Shown here piece after piece: positions 17,696 to 26,722 of a stretch of 36,800 nucleotides of DNA. How positions within the stretch are numbered: the first letter of the stretch is position 1; each line of letters starts with the position of its first letter. A program made the position numbers and the translations under genes. The notes under the pieces were generated by a model. That model was not told the origin of the DNA, did not search any database, and was given only the letters and a program-made list of their open reading frames with translations. This DNA is from Anaerolineae bacterium (GTDB lineage: Bacteria; Chloroflexota; Anaerolineae; JACIWR01): positions 1 through 36,800 of the forward strand of contig JANLFX010000026.1 in the NCBI GenBank assembly GCA_024653325.1. The letters are read 5' to 3'.

Positions 17696-17755
17696 AGAAG
17701 CAAGAAGCAGGAAAGCAAGAAGCACCGTCCTCATCGGGAGGGCGGTGCTTCTTGT
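17695..17755 (+). terminator. heptamer array leading into a hairpin (probable terminator)
   Basis: AAGAAGC AAGAAGC AGGAAAGC AAGAAGC ... GCTTCTT; stem CAAGAAGCACCG/CGGTGCTTCTTG; weak T tract. Confidence 0.55.
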
Positions 17756-17794
17756 TGGACAGCACTGCGCATGTATCACTCAGTACGTGCCAGC

Positions 17795-18550
17795 TTAAAA
17801 CTCGTAGCTCGCGAAGTCCCAGGCCAGCTCCACCGGCCCGCCGAACTCGCGCTCGGCCTCTTCACACATCCGGTCCACGTCTATCCCCTGAGCGGGGTAA
17901 TGGACCAGGACCAGCCTTTTTGCTCCCGCGAAGCGGGCGATGGCCCCGGCGGCAGAGCTGCTGGAATGACCGGCGTGCACACCGGTACTTTCGTGGATCA
18001 GCAAATCGGCCCCCTGCGCCAGATACATCACCGCCTCGCAGGGCTCGGTGTCGCTGGAGTAGGCAGCTACACCCCCCGTTTCCTTGCACAACACGCGCAG
18101 GGCAAGGGTGGGTACCAGGTGCTCGGCCGGTGCAGCAGTGATGCGGAAATCCGCCGAGTCAAGTACCAGGCTGTCAACAGTCATCTCCACTTCGTGAAAT
18201 TCAATGGGGTAAAATCCGGGCCAGTCGTGCCACTGATACAGGGACATCATGAGCGGGATCACGCGCGCCGTCCCCGGAGGACCGTAGATGTGCAGTGGCC
18301 GTTGGCGCCCGGCCAACCAGAGGTCGAGGAGAAACACCGGCACCCCGTACATGTGGTCGGGATGATGGTGGGTGATGATCAGGTGGTCAACAGCTTGAAA
18401 ATTTACTCCCACTTGCGCCAGCCGTTGCACCGGACTGCTGGCACAGTCAATCAGAATCGCGCTCTCCCCGCCCTGGAGAATCATATAAGTATACTCGCGG
18501 GAAGGTTCGGGAAAGGCCGGGGCTGTACCCAGGATGATTAGTTTGGCCAT
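17795..18550 (-). CDS. MBL-fold metallo-hydrolase (RNase Z-like)
   Basis: IITHHHPDHMYGVP, AAYSSDTEPCEAVMYLAQGADLLIHEST, LVLVHYPAQG. Confidence 0.9.
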   Translation of the reverse strand: MAKLIILGTAPAFPEPSREYTYMILQGGESAILIDCASSPVQRLAQVGVNFQAVDHLIITHHHPDHMYGVPVFLLDLWLAGRQRPLHIYGPPGTARVIPLMMSLYQWHDWPGFYPIEFHEVEMTVDSLVLDSADFRITAAPAEHLVPTLALRVLCKETGGVAAYSSDTEPCEAVMYLAQGADLLIHESTGVHAGHSSSSAAGAIARFAGAKRLVLVHYPAQGIDVDRMCEEAEREFGGPVELAWDFASYEF

Positions 18551-18624
18551 GTCATTCTACCTCGATGATAAAGGCCCCCCGGTCCTCGCGGATGACAGGA
18601 TGCCAACCCGTCCTATAAACAGGG

Positions 18625-20136
18625 TTATCCTGCTCCGTAGACAGCCCATACGATTTGAGGTGTGACCCAGATTTCCAACACCGCCGCTATCAGTAGTAAG
18701 GGCAGCACCAGAAACAGAAAGACTTTCAGAAAATCGGCGAGGGTCAGCAGTAATCCTTCGCCGACTGTCAAACCCTTCGGTGGCGACACTGCCGAAGCAC
18801 CCATGCGCAGGGCGAAAGCCGTGGCGATGATCGCTGCTGGCAATTCCACAATCCCGTGGGGCAGGATGAAAGTGGCAAAAAACACCAACGGGTTATGCCC
18901 CAGCAGAAAGGCTTCCCCGAGAAAGAAACCGATGATGGCAATCGGGGCCATCAGTTGTAGCAAAGCCAGCGAGCCAAAAGAAAATAGGGCCAGCAAAGCC
19001 CCCAACACCAGGGCCCGGACGTTATTGGCAAAAACAGCCGATACATTAAAGCTGGGCAGGAACCCAACTGCCGGCAGGTTCTGAAAAGCTTCCCGTGATA
19101 GCTCGCCCAATGGCAGATAATCGGGGGGCAGGGGATATTGCACGGCATACCCCCATCCTACGAGAGTCGCCGCGACCAGGGTAAGAACGACGACGGTGAT
19201 AGGTAGCCATTGGCTGCCGATGAGGGCGGGAAGGTCATAGCGATACACACGCCACAGATTGAAGCGAGAGCCATTCGCGGGCAGTCGTGCCTCCCGTGGA
19301 GACCGCAAAAAGAAGTCTTTCACCCTCCGTCCAATGAAGCGCAGGTTCAACTCGTCAATCTCGCGTCCTAGCAATTCCTCCCGGTTGAATATGTGAATCC
19401 CCATCCGGATCAAGATCACATTCGCCATCAGCAAAGCGGCCACGATCCACCACAACACGTCGTATCGGGCCCAGAACATGATCATACTTTCGCCTTGCAT
19501 TAAGAGAGCCATCGGGATGATGATGAAACTGGCCAGCAGGTTGGCTGCCCGCACGCTGGTCGTCTGACTGGAGACGACCACCGCCCCGGCCACCATTACC
19601 AGCGTTTCAGAAGCATTCAAGGCAAGGATCACCACCAGCAATTCTAGTGGCACGACGTAGTGCAGCGTAAGATACAGGCCAGCCAGATACAGGCTCAATC
19701 CCAAATAACTGGCCAATGCCGGGGGAATCGCTGCCGCCAGCATTTTACCCCAATAAAGCTCCGCGTTAGAAAGGGGCGTGGCTAGCAAAGGTTCCAGACT
19801 GTGCCGCTCTTTCTCCCCAACAAAGGTCTCCAAAGCGATGACCAGAGAGAAGGAGATGGGGAAAAAACCGACAATCATCAACAGGAAGGGGATTATCCGC
19901 TCGCCGACGATGGGAGTACCATACCTGGCCACCCATTGCAACACCTGATCGGCGGTAAAATTCATCAATACCGGGAAGATCAGGGTTAGCAGGATAATGG
20001 GAACCACGATCCGCCAATCGCGCATGGTATCCCGGATTTCCCGCCGAACGAGGACGAACACGCGACGCAAGGACTCACGCCACGCATTGTTATGGGTTGG
20101 AGACTCGATGGCGATAACACTTATCTTGTCGGTCAT
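18625..20136 (-). CDS. ABC-2 permease fused to a C-terminal SpoIIM-like domain
   Basis: N-terminal REIRDTMRDWRIVVPIILLTLIFPVLMNF...EKERHSLEPLLATPLSNAELYWGKM; C-terminal NNVRALVLGALLALFSFGSLALLQLMAPIAIIGFFLG...LPHGIVELPAAIIATAFALRMG. Confidence 0.85.
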   Translation of the reverse strand: MTDKISVIAIESPTHNNAWRESLRRVFVLVRREIRDTMRDWRIVVPIILLTLIFPVLMNFTADQVLQWVARYGTPIVGERIIPFLLMIVGFFPISFSLVIALETFVGEKERHSLEPLLATPLSNAELYWGKMLAAAIPPALASYLGLSLYLAGLYLTLHYVVPLELLVVILALNASETLVMVAGAVVVSSQTTSVRAANLLASFIIIPMALLMQGESMIMFWARYDVLWWIVAALLMANVILIRMGIHIFNREELLGREIDELNLRFIGRRVKDFFLRSPREARLPANGSRFNLWRVYRYDLPALIGSQWLPITVVVLTLVAATLVGWGYAVQYPLPPDYLPLGELSREAFQNLPAVGFLPSFNVSAVFANNVRALVLGALLALFSFGSLALLQLMAPIAIIGFFLGEAFLLGHNPLVFFATFILPHGIVELPAAIIATAFALRMGASAVSPPKGLTVGEGLLLTLADFLKVFLFLVLPLLLIAAVLEIWVTPQIVWAVYGAG

Positions 20137-21047
20137 GCCTCCTCCACGACGCGCAGGTAAACGTCCTCCAGCCTGCGTGGCACTTCGCTGAGGGTGACGA
20201 CTTCGACTGCCGCTTCGTCCAGACGATGTAACAATTGGGGGTTGACGGTTTCTGGCTCGGCAGTGCGATAGCGCAGCCATCCCGGGCCCCGCGATTCCAC
20301 CGCAATCAGATCGTCCAGGACGGGCAGATGACCATCGCTATCCGCCCGCCAGCGAAGTTCCAGCAACGGTGGGCCTAACAGGCGCGTTTTCAGCTCGGCA
20401 GGACTGCCCATGATAATAATCCGCCCCTGGTGGATAATGGCAATCCGATCGGCCAGGTTCTCGGCTTCCGGCAGATTATGGGTGCAAAGGACGATAGCTC
20501 GCTGTGCGCTACGCAACTGACGGATACAGTCGCGCACCTGTTTGGCGGAGTGGGGATCCATAGCTGAGGTCGGTTCATCTAACAGGAGAACGGGCGGATC
20601 GTGCAGCAGTGAACGGACCAGCGCCATTTTCTGCCGCATCCCTTTGGAGTACTCACCAATCCGTCTGCCCGCCGCATCTGCCATCCCAAAAAGCTCCAGT
20701 AGCTCCAGGCTGCGCTGGCGACGGCGCTCAGCAGGTAGGCCATATAATTGCCCAAAGAAATCCAGGTAGTCCAGGCCTTTCATGCGCAGATAAAGGCCAG
20801 GAAACTCGGTGAGAATACCGACCTGTCGGCGGACGAGCTGGGCATCGGCCACGGTATCATACCCGGCCACCAACACCCGCCCGCTGGTAGGAGCCAGGAT
20901 GGAGGCCAACATGCGCACCGTGGTCGTTTTACCTGCCCCATTGGGCCCCAATAGGGCCAGTATTTCCCCGGCGGATACTGAGAAGGAGACCCGGTCCACG
21001 GCGGTGAAATCGTTGAAACGCTTGGTCAGTCCCTCGGCAACGATCAT
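20133..21047 (-). CDS. ABC transporter ATP-binding protein (NatA-like)
   Basis: LLGPNGAGKTTTVRML, YSKGMRQKMALVRSLLHDPPVLLLDEPTSAMDP; overlaps the permease start by 4 bp; ORF open to 21128. Confidence 0.93.
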   Translation of the reverse strand: MIVAEGLTKRFNDFTAVDRVSFSVSAGEILALLGPNGAGKTTTVRMLASILAPTSGRVLVAGYDTVADAQLVRRQVGILTEFPGLYLRMKGLDYLDFFGQLYGLPAERRRQRSLELLELFGMADAAGRRIGEYSKGMRQKMALVRSLLHDPPVLLLDEPTSAMDPHSAKQVRDCIRQLRSAQRAIVLCTHNLPEAENLADRIAIIHQGRIIIMGSPAELKTRLLGPPLLELRWRADSDGHLPVLDDLIAVESRGPGWLRYRTAEPETVNPQLLHRLDEAAVEVVTLSEVPRRLEDVYLRVVEEA

Positions 21048-21148
21048 CGCCTGGCCTGCTTCTTGCTGCGATGGAATCGTGTTCACTTGCCAAACCTCTA
21101 CCTCTATGCTATACTCCCCACAAAACAACGCAGACCGTTTTGCTAATA

Positions 21149-21184
21149 ATTATACCAGTTTTTGTGAATCTGGACAATTGTCCA
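21149..21184 (-). promoter_or_regulatory. promoter with a 14-bp palindromic operator over the -35
   Basis: TGGACAATTGTCCA at 21171-21184; minus strand TTGTCC-N17-TATAAT (-35 21177-21172, -10 21154-21149). Confidence 0.6.
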
Positions 21185-21491
21185 AGAGTACTAGGGTGTA
21201 TTTCACTTTGGGGGCGAGTTGCTGCTGGGCCCTGGCCGCGGAGACCTCTCCCATCCCCCCAGAATATGGTAGGCGCGGTTTCTTACCGCGCAACCCCGGT
21301 CACGACAGTGGGCCTTCGCGGTGCTGGGGGCCGTCGGCCGCTTCGGCGGGCTCAGGGCGCAGCAGCGGTCGGCCGTTACGGGACAAACCTGCCCCGAAAC
21401 TGAAACGCATCCAGAGTACTACCAGGCAGAGTTGGGCCTTCCCTCTCTGAGTGCACAGTGGTTTTCACATCGTCCGATGGGAAGGGGACTC

Positions 21492-22838
21492 ATGAATTGC
21501 ACAGAGTGCGGGGCCAGGCTGATACACGGTCAGATACTGTGTCCACATTGCGGGACAATGCAGAGCCAGAAGCCAGGCACGGTTCGTTGTGCAGCCTGTG
21601 GTGAAAGGATGGCAACGCACCTGGCAATTTGCCCCCAATGCGGTCACGATGTGACAACCACGGGGACCAGAATCTGGCCCGCATTGGGCGTAGTAATCGT
21701 GCTGGTTATCCTGGTCGGCGGGACTTTGCTCGTCGGGGCAGCTACCCGCTCATCTGCTTTCTGCTCCATCGCTGTCTGGCCCACGGCCACGCCGACCAAT
21801 TCCCCATCGCCGACCGCCACGGCCACACCCACGGCCACGTCCATACCGACCGCTACGTCCAGCCCATTACCGACGGCCACGCCCAGTCCCACCCCGCCGG
21901 TGCGTCCACCTCCGACCACAGGCGTGGTGTTCATTAACCCTCTACCCTACGTGTCGCAGTACATCAATAACTGCGGCCCAGCCAGTGTCTCAATGGTACT
22001 GGCCCATTTCGGCATCAGTCAATCGCAAAAGGAGATAGCCCGGGTCCTCAGACCCTCCGCAGCCGACATTAACGTGCGTCTTGATGAACTGGCCGATTAT
22101 TTTAACGCACAGGGACTGAGCGCCAGATATGGGGAGGAAGGCTCGCCCGGGCTGCTGACTTGGTTCGTGAGCAACGGTGTGCCGGTGATCATCGAAAGTT
22201 GGATCGAATATCGGGATGGGATGGGTCACTTCCGGGTGGTGCATGGCTTCGATGCCGACGCCCGACAATTGATTATACACGACCCCCTGGGCGGGGCCAA
22301 TCTGCGGTTCGGCTACGATATCCTCGATGCGGGATGGCAGGTGTTCAACCGCCACTATCTGGCCGTCTACCGCCCTGAGCAGGAACCGGTGGTGGCCGCC
22401 ATCCTGGGCGAGGACCACGATCAGCAGAAAATGCGCACCCATGCTCTGAAAGCAGCCCTGGCCCGCACAAAAGCCCAGCCGGGGAATGAATACGCCTGGC
22501 TCAACCTGGGCGAAGACTACGCGGCATTGGGACAGTACACCGAAGCCAGGCAGGCTTACGAGAAAGCTATGGCATTGGGCCTGCCGGAACGACTGCTATG
22601 GTACTACTACAAACCGCTGGAAGTATATAATGCCCTCGGCGAGTACCAGCGTACCATTGAACTGACGACGGATATTCTTCGTCAAACCGATGGCCTTGAG
22701 GAGATGTACTACCTGCGAGGTGTGGCCTATCAGGGACTGGGGGAGATTGATCAGGCCATGGCGGATTATCAAGCGGCATTAGCCCGCAATCCCAACTACG
22801 CCGCAGCCCAAGAAGCCCTGAAGGCGCTGAGCGAGTGA
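21492..22838 (+). CDS. double zinc-ribbon / TM / C39-like peptidase / TPR protein
   Basis: MNCTECGARLIHGQILCPHCGTMQ...RCAACGERMATHLAICPQCGHDV; TM; PTATPT linker; YINNCGPASVSMVLAHFG...GHFRVVHGFD; TPRs. Confidence 0.88.
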   Translation: MNCTECGARLIHGQILCPHCGTMQSQKPGTVRCAACGERMATHLAICPQCGHDVTTTGTRIWPALGVVIVLVILVGGTLLVGAATRSSAFCSIAVWPTATPTNSPSPTATATPTATSIPTATSSPLPTATPSPTPPVRPPPTTGVVFINPLPYVSQYINNCGPASVSMVLAHFGISQSQKEIARVLRPSAADINVRLDELADYFNAQGLSARYGEEGSPGLLTWFVSNGVPVIIESWIEYRDGMGHFRVVHGFDADARQLIIHDPLGGANLRFGYDILDAGWQVFNRHYLAVYRPEQEPVVAAILGEDHDQQKMRTHALKAALARTKAQPGNEYAWLNLGEDYAALGQYTEARQAYEKAMALGLPERLLWYYYKPLEVYNALGEYQRTIELTTDILRQTDGLEEMYYLRGVAYQGLGEIDQAMADYQAALARNPNYAAAQEALKALSE

Positions 22839-22864
22839 TGGCTGCAGATATACTCTCGTAAGCC

Positions 22865-24307
22865 ATGAATGAGATGATGTGCCCATACCTGGGAACCGCT
22901 GAGCGACGTAGCCCAGGACAACCTTATGCCAGCTACCGTAACCGCTGTTACGCCGATGGGCAACCACAGCGCATCGCTTCCCGGCATCAAAGCGGGTATT
23001 GCCTGAGCGATGGACATTGGCTGTGCCCGCGATTCGCGGCTGTCTCGGCGGACATGTCCTCGCCTGCTGAACCAGCGGTGCAGCAAGCTGTCATTTCTGC
23101 TCCGCACCGGGCCCCTCGCGTCAGGGCCGGGCAGCGCCGCGCGGTCACGTTCGTCCAAGTGACCTCGATTTTGATTGTGATACTGGCGTTGGCTGCCCTG
23201 GGGGTCTGCGGCGCAGTGGTATTTCGCACGCTGGCAGGCGCGGGACGATGGAATGAGCCGCTTCCGGCAGTGGCGGCAGTCGGTGTCACGCCGACCCCTT
23301 CACCGTCCCCCTCACCGACCGCCACTCCTACGGCTACACCATCCCCTACCTCATCACCAACTCCCACGCCCTTTTTGACTCCAATGGCCGGGCAAGTGCT
23401 GCTGGAACCGATGACCCACTTCTGGCAGACCTGGAACAACTGCGGTCCGGCCACCGTGGCCATGGGCCTTTCCTACTTTGGACGAGCAGAAACCCAGGCC
23501 GAGGTCGCCGCCGTGCTGCGCCCTGACCCGCAGGACAAGAACATCAACCCCCAGGAGATAGTGTCCTACGTGCGGAATCTCGGCTTAGGAGCCATGGTCC
23601 GGTGCAACGGACGTGCCGACATACTGAAAAACCTGCTCAGCAACGGCATCCCGGTGATCGTGGAACAGTGGCATGTCCCGGAGGGTGACCCGGGCATGGG
23701 CCACTACCGCCTGGTGCGGGGCTACAGCGAAGCGGATGGGGTGTTCATTGCCCACGACGCGCTCACCGGGCCTGACGAGCGTTTGACTTTCGCCGCTTTC
23801 GACGAGGGTTGGCGGGTCTTCAACCGCGTCTATGTGGTTTTGTACCCTATGGAGAAGCAGCAGGTGGTGGAGGCTATCCTCGGCGCGGATGCTGACGATG
23901 TAGACATGTATCGCCAGGCCGTTGAACAAGCGCAGGCGGAGGTGCGTACGAGCGGCGATGTCTTTGCCTGGTTCAACCTGGGCTCCAGCTACGTGGGCCT
24001 GGGCGAGTATGCTGCGGCGATAGAGGCCTACCAGCACGCCCTGGACATAGGCCTGCCCCGACGGATGCTGTGGTACCAGTTCGGGCCGTTCATCGCCTAC
24101 GACGCCTTAGGCGAGTATCAGGAGGTATTGGATGTGAGCGCGGGCGTCCTGGCCCACACGCCGAACATCGAGGAACTGCATTACTATCGGGGACGAGCTT
24201 ACCTGGGCCTGGGCGACGCGGAAAAAGCGCGCGCGGAATTTGAACTGGCAGTGCAATACAATCCCCACTACGCCGCGGCCGTTCAGGCCCTGGCAAATCT
24301 CAGGTGA
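22865..24307 (+). CDS. CPYLG Cys-module / TM / C39-like peptidase / TPR protein (paralog)
   Basis: CPYLG...RCYADGQPQRIASRHQSGYCLSDGHWLCPRF; TM; TPSPSPTATPT linker; WNNCGPATVAMGLSYFG...GHYRLVRGYS; TPRs. Confidence 0.87.
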   Translation: MNEMMCPYLGTAERRSPGQPYASYRNRCYADGQPQRIASRHQSGYCLSDGHWLCPRFAAVSADMSSPAEPAVQQAVISAPHRAPRVRAGQRRAVTFVQVTSILIVILALAALGVCGAVVFRTLAGAGRWNEPLPAVAAVGVTPTPSPSPSPTATPTATPSPTSSPTPTPFLTPMAGQVLLEPMTHFWQTWNNCGPATVAMGLSYFGRAETQAEVAAVLRPDPQDKNINPQEIVSYVRNLGLGAMVRCNGRADILKNLLSNGIPVIVEQWHVPEGDPGMGHYRLVRGYSEADGVFIAHDALTGPDERLTFAAFDEGWRVFNRVYVVLYPMEKQQVVEAILGADADDVDMYRQAVEQAQAEVRTSGDVFAWFNLGSSYVGLGEYAAAIEAYQHALDIGLPRRMLWYQFGPFIAYDALGEYQEVLDVSAGVLAHTPNIEELHYYRGRAYLGLGDAEKARAEFELAVQYNPHYAAAVQALANLR

Positions 24308-24338
24308 CAATCACTGAAATTACGTAGGAGGTGAGACA

Positions 24339-24824
24339 ATGGAGTTGAAAACAGTGCGCATCGAAAAACCAGAGGAGATGAACTTCATCTTGGGCCAAAG
24401 CCACTTCATCAAGACGGTGGAAGACATCCACGAGGCGATGGTCACCGCCGTGCCCGGCGCGAGGTTCGGGGTGGCTTTCTGCGAATCGTCGGGAGTAGCT
24501 CTGGTGCGGGCCAGTGGCACCGACGAGGAGCTGGTGGAGCTGGCGAAGAAGAACGCGCTGGCCCTCTCCGCCGGACACGCATTTATCATCATGCTGGGCG
24601 AGGGGTTGTACCCCATCAATTTCCTGAACGCCATCAAGATGGTGCCCGAGGTATGCCGCATCTTCTGCGCCACGGCCAATCCTGTCGAAGTCATCATTGC
24701 CGAGACGGAGCAGGGACGGGGCATCCTGGGCGTGATTGACGGGGTGAAAACCAAAGGGGTTGAGGGACCGGCGGACGTTGCCTGGCGCAAAGACTTCCTG
24801 CGCAAAATCGGGTACAAATTATAA
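24339..24824 (+). CDS. adenosine-specific kinase family (PF04008 / DUF355-like)
   Basis: NFILGQSHFIKTVEDIHEAM, FGVAFCESSGVALVRASGTDEEL, GHAFIIMLGEGLYPINFLNAIKMVPEVCRIFCATANPVEVIIAETEQGRGILGVIDG. Confidence 0.88.
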   Translation: MELKTVRIEKPEEMNFILGQSHFIKTVEDIHEAMVTAVPGARFGVAFCESSGVALVRASGTDEELVELAKKNALALSAGHAFIIMLGEGLYPINFLNAIKMVPEVCRIFCATANPVEVIIAETEQGRGILGVIDGVKTKGVEGPADVAWRKDFLRKIGYKL

Positions 24825-24836
24825 TAGAGAATAGAA

Positions 24837-24869
24837 AGGTGCGACGCACCTATTAGGTGCGTCGCACCT
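24837..24869. repeat. palindrome, GTGCGACGCACCT family (2)
   Basis: AGGTGCGACGCACCT-ATT-AGGTGCGTCGCACCT; perfect 15-bp arms, each arm itself nearly palindromic. Confidence 0.85.
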
Positions 24870-24884
24870 CCTCATGAGAATACA

Positions 24885-25235
24885 ATGATTCGCAACCTGA
24901 CCAATAACTGCGTGCTGGCAACCAAAGTTCGCCGCTGTGATACTTTTCTCACCCGTGCGCGAGGGCTGATGTTCCGCCGCCCGCTGGCCCAGGACGAGGC
25001 GCTGGTCTTCGTGGAAAGAGGGGAGAGCATCAGCCGGGCGGCCATTCACATGTTCTTCGTTTTCTTCCCCATCGCCGTTATCTGGCTGGATGCTGAAAAA
25101 CAGGTGGTAGACAAGGCCCTGGCCCGGCCCTTCCGCCCCTATTACGCGCCTCGCAAGCCAGCGCAATATTATGTGGAGGGCCATCCTAGCCTGCTGGAAA
25201 AAGTGCAGGCGGGAGACGTTCTGGAGATTCTGTGA
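24885..25235 (+). CDS. DUF192-family protein
   Basis: RCDTFLTRARGLMFRRPL...ISRAAIHMFFVFFPIAVIWLDAEKQVVDKALARPF...AQYYVE. Confidence 0.85.
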   Translation: MIRNLTNNCVLATKVRRCDTFLTRARGLMFRRPLAQDEALVFVERGESISRAAIHMFFVFFPIAVIWLDAEKQVVDKALARPFRPYYAPRKPAQYYVEGHPSLLEKVQAGDVLEIL

Positions 25236-26647
25236 TCGTGAAGCGCTGGAAAACCATCGTCCAATTTGTGATCGGTTTGTTGCTGGCGAGCTCGTTGCTG
25301 GTCACCGGGCGCGGGGTTGTGGCTGCCCCGCCGCTGCAAGAGCCGGTCATCCACGTCGTGCAGGCAGGCGAGACCCTGTTCTCCATCGCCCAAAAGTATG
25401 GGACCACGGTCGAGGCCATCGTCGCCGCCAATGGGCTGAGCAACCCTGACCTGATTTTCGCTGGGCAGAAGCTCATTATCCCTACTGGCGAAACAGCGGA
25501 AACCCTGTTGTCGGTCATCGTCCAGCCGGGCGATACGCTGGCCCTCCTGGCCTGCCGCTATAATACCACAGTGCAGGCCATCGCCGAACGTAACCGGCTG
25601 ATCAATCCCGCGCTTATCCGCGTCGGGCAGTCGCTGTCCATACTCACGTTGGGACCGCCGCCTGAGCACACACAGATGCACATCGTGCAGTCAGAGGATA
25701 CCCTGGTGCAAGTAGCCTGGCGCTACGGCGTGGGATTTTGGACGCTGGCCCAGGTCAATGGATTGCGCAATCCCAATATCATCTCCACCGGACAGTGTCT
25801 GAGTATCCCCCTGGACAGAGCCAGCGAGGAGCTACCTCTGCCTTTCAGCGCCGTCGAGAAAATGCCCAGCCCGGTAGTGCAAGGGCAAACGCTGGTGATC
25901 AAAGTCCATACCAGCCGTCCGGCAACCGTCAGTGGCACCTTTGACGAGCAGCTGCTTACTTTTGTCCCTCAAATGGGGCAGGATAGCACTTACTGGGCGC
26001 TGGCCGGGGTGGACGCCATGGCTCGCCCCGGTTCGTATGACCTGTACCTGACCGCCCATGACGAGGCCGGGGGCGTGACCACTGTGATCGAGAGCGTGCC
26101 AGTCGGAGCTGGCAACTTTGAGGTGCAAAATATCTACCTTTCGCCGGAGGTCAGCGCCCTGCTCGACCCGATGCTGGTCCGCGACGAGCAGTTGCGGGTG
26201 GCAGACGTGATGGACGACTTCGCACCGTCTCCGGCCTGGACCGGCCTCTTCCAGGTGCCGCTGCGCGGTGAAATTAACATCAGCTCGCCCTTCGGGGGAC
26301 GGCGCTCGTACAACGGCGGGCTGGCGGACAGCTATCACGGCGGGGTTGACCTCGAGGCGGACGCGGGCACTCCGGTGTACGCCGCGGCCACTGGGCGCGT
26401 GGCCCTGGCCGAATCTTTGCGGGTACGCGGTAACGCCGTCATCCTCGACCACGGAATGGGCGTGTACACCGGGTACTGGCACCTTTCCGGCATCGCCGTG
26501 CAGGCCGGGCAGACGGTGCTGGCTGGCGATCTCATTGGCTATGTAGGGAGCACTGGCTTGTCCACCGCGCCGCACCTGCATTGGGAATTGCGGGTCAACA
26601 ACGTCCAGGTGGACCCCTGGCAATGGACGCAGCAAATCATTCCGTAG
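25232..26647 (+). CDS. triple-LysM plus M23 peptidoglycan endopeptidase
   Basis: Three LysM repeats; M23: INISSPFGGRRSYNGGLADSYHGGVDLEADAGTPVYAAATGRV...GNAVILDHGMGVYTGYWHLS...HLHWELRVNNVQVDP; GTG start overlapping the previous stop. Confidence 0.93.
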   Translation: MIVKRWKTIVQFVIGLLLASSLLVTGRGVVAAPPLQEPVIHVVQAGETLFSIAQKYGTTVEAIVAANGLSNPDLIFAGQKLIIPTGETAETLLSVIVQPGDTLALLACRYNTTVQAIAERNRLINPALIRVGQSLSILTLGPPPEHTQMHIVQSEDTLVQVAWRYGVGFWTLAQVNGLRNPNIISTGQCLSIPLDRASEELPLPFSAVEKMPSPVVQGQTLVIKVHTSRPATVSGTFDEQLLTFVPQMGQDSTYWALAGVDAMARPGSYDLYLTAHDEAGGVTTVIESVPVGAGNFEVQNIYLSPEVSALLDPMLVRDEQLRVADVMDDFAPSPAWTGLFQVPLRGEINISSPFGGRRSYNGGLADSYHGGVDLEADAGTPVYAAATGRVALAESLRVRGNAVILDHGMGVYTGYWHLSGIAVQAGQTVLAGDLIGYVGSTGLSTAPHLHWELRVNNVQVDPWQWTQQIIP

Positions 26648-26701
26648 CAAATCAGCAAATCAGCAAATCAGCAAATCAGCGAGCCTTCGCTGACTCGCTA
26701 A
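26646..26701. repeat. inverted octamer array beginning in the stop codon
   Basis: TAGCAAA (TCAGCAAA)x3 TCAGCGAG - CC - TTCGCTGA CTCGCTAA. Confidence 0.75.
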
Positions 26702-26722
26702 TTCTAAGAAAGAACGGGGACA

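Noticed and set aside
21266-21400. GC-rich palindromic stretch (GCGCGGTTTCTTACCGCGC and CGGCCGCTTCGGCGGGCTCAGGGCG)
   Set aside because: Looks like common dispersed intergenic repeat debris; no second copy found in the window, so no family claim made.
22934-22955. ACCGTAACCGCTGTTACGCC as another regulator box
   Set aside because: Inside a CDS, inverted rather than 11-bp direct phasing, and no TATGAT at 22 bp.
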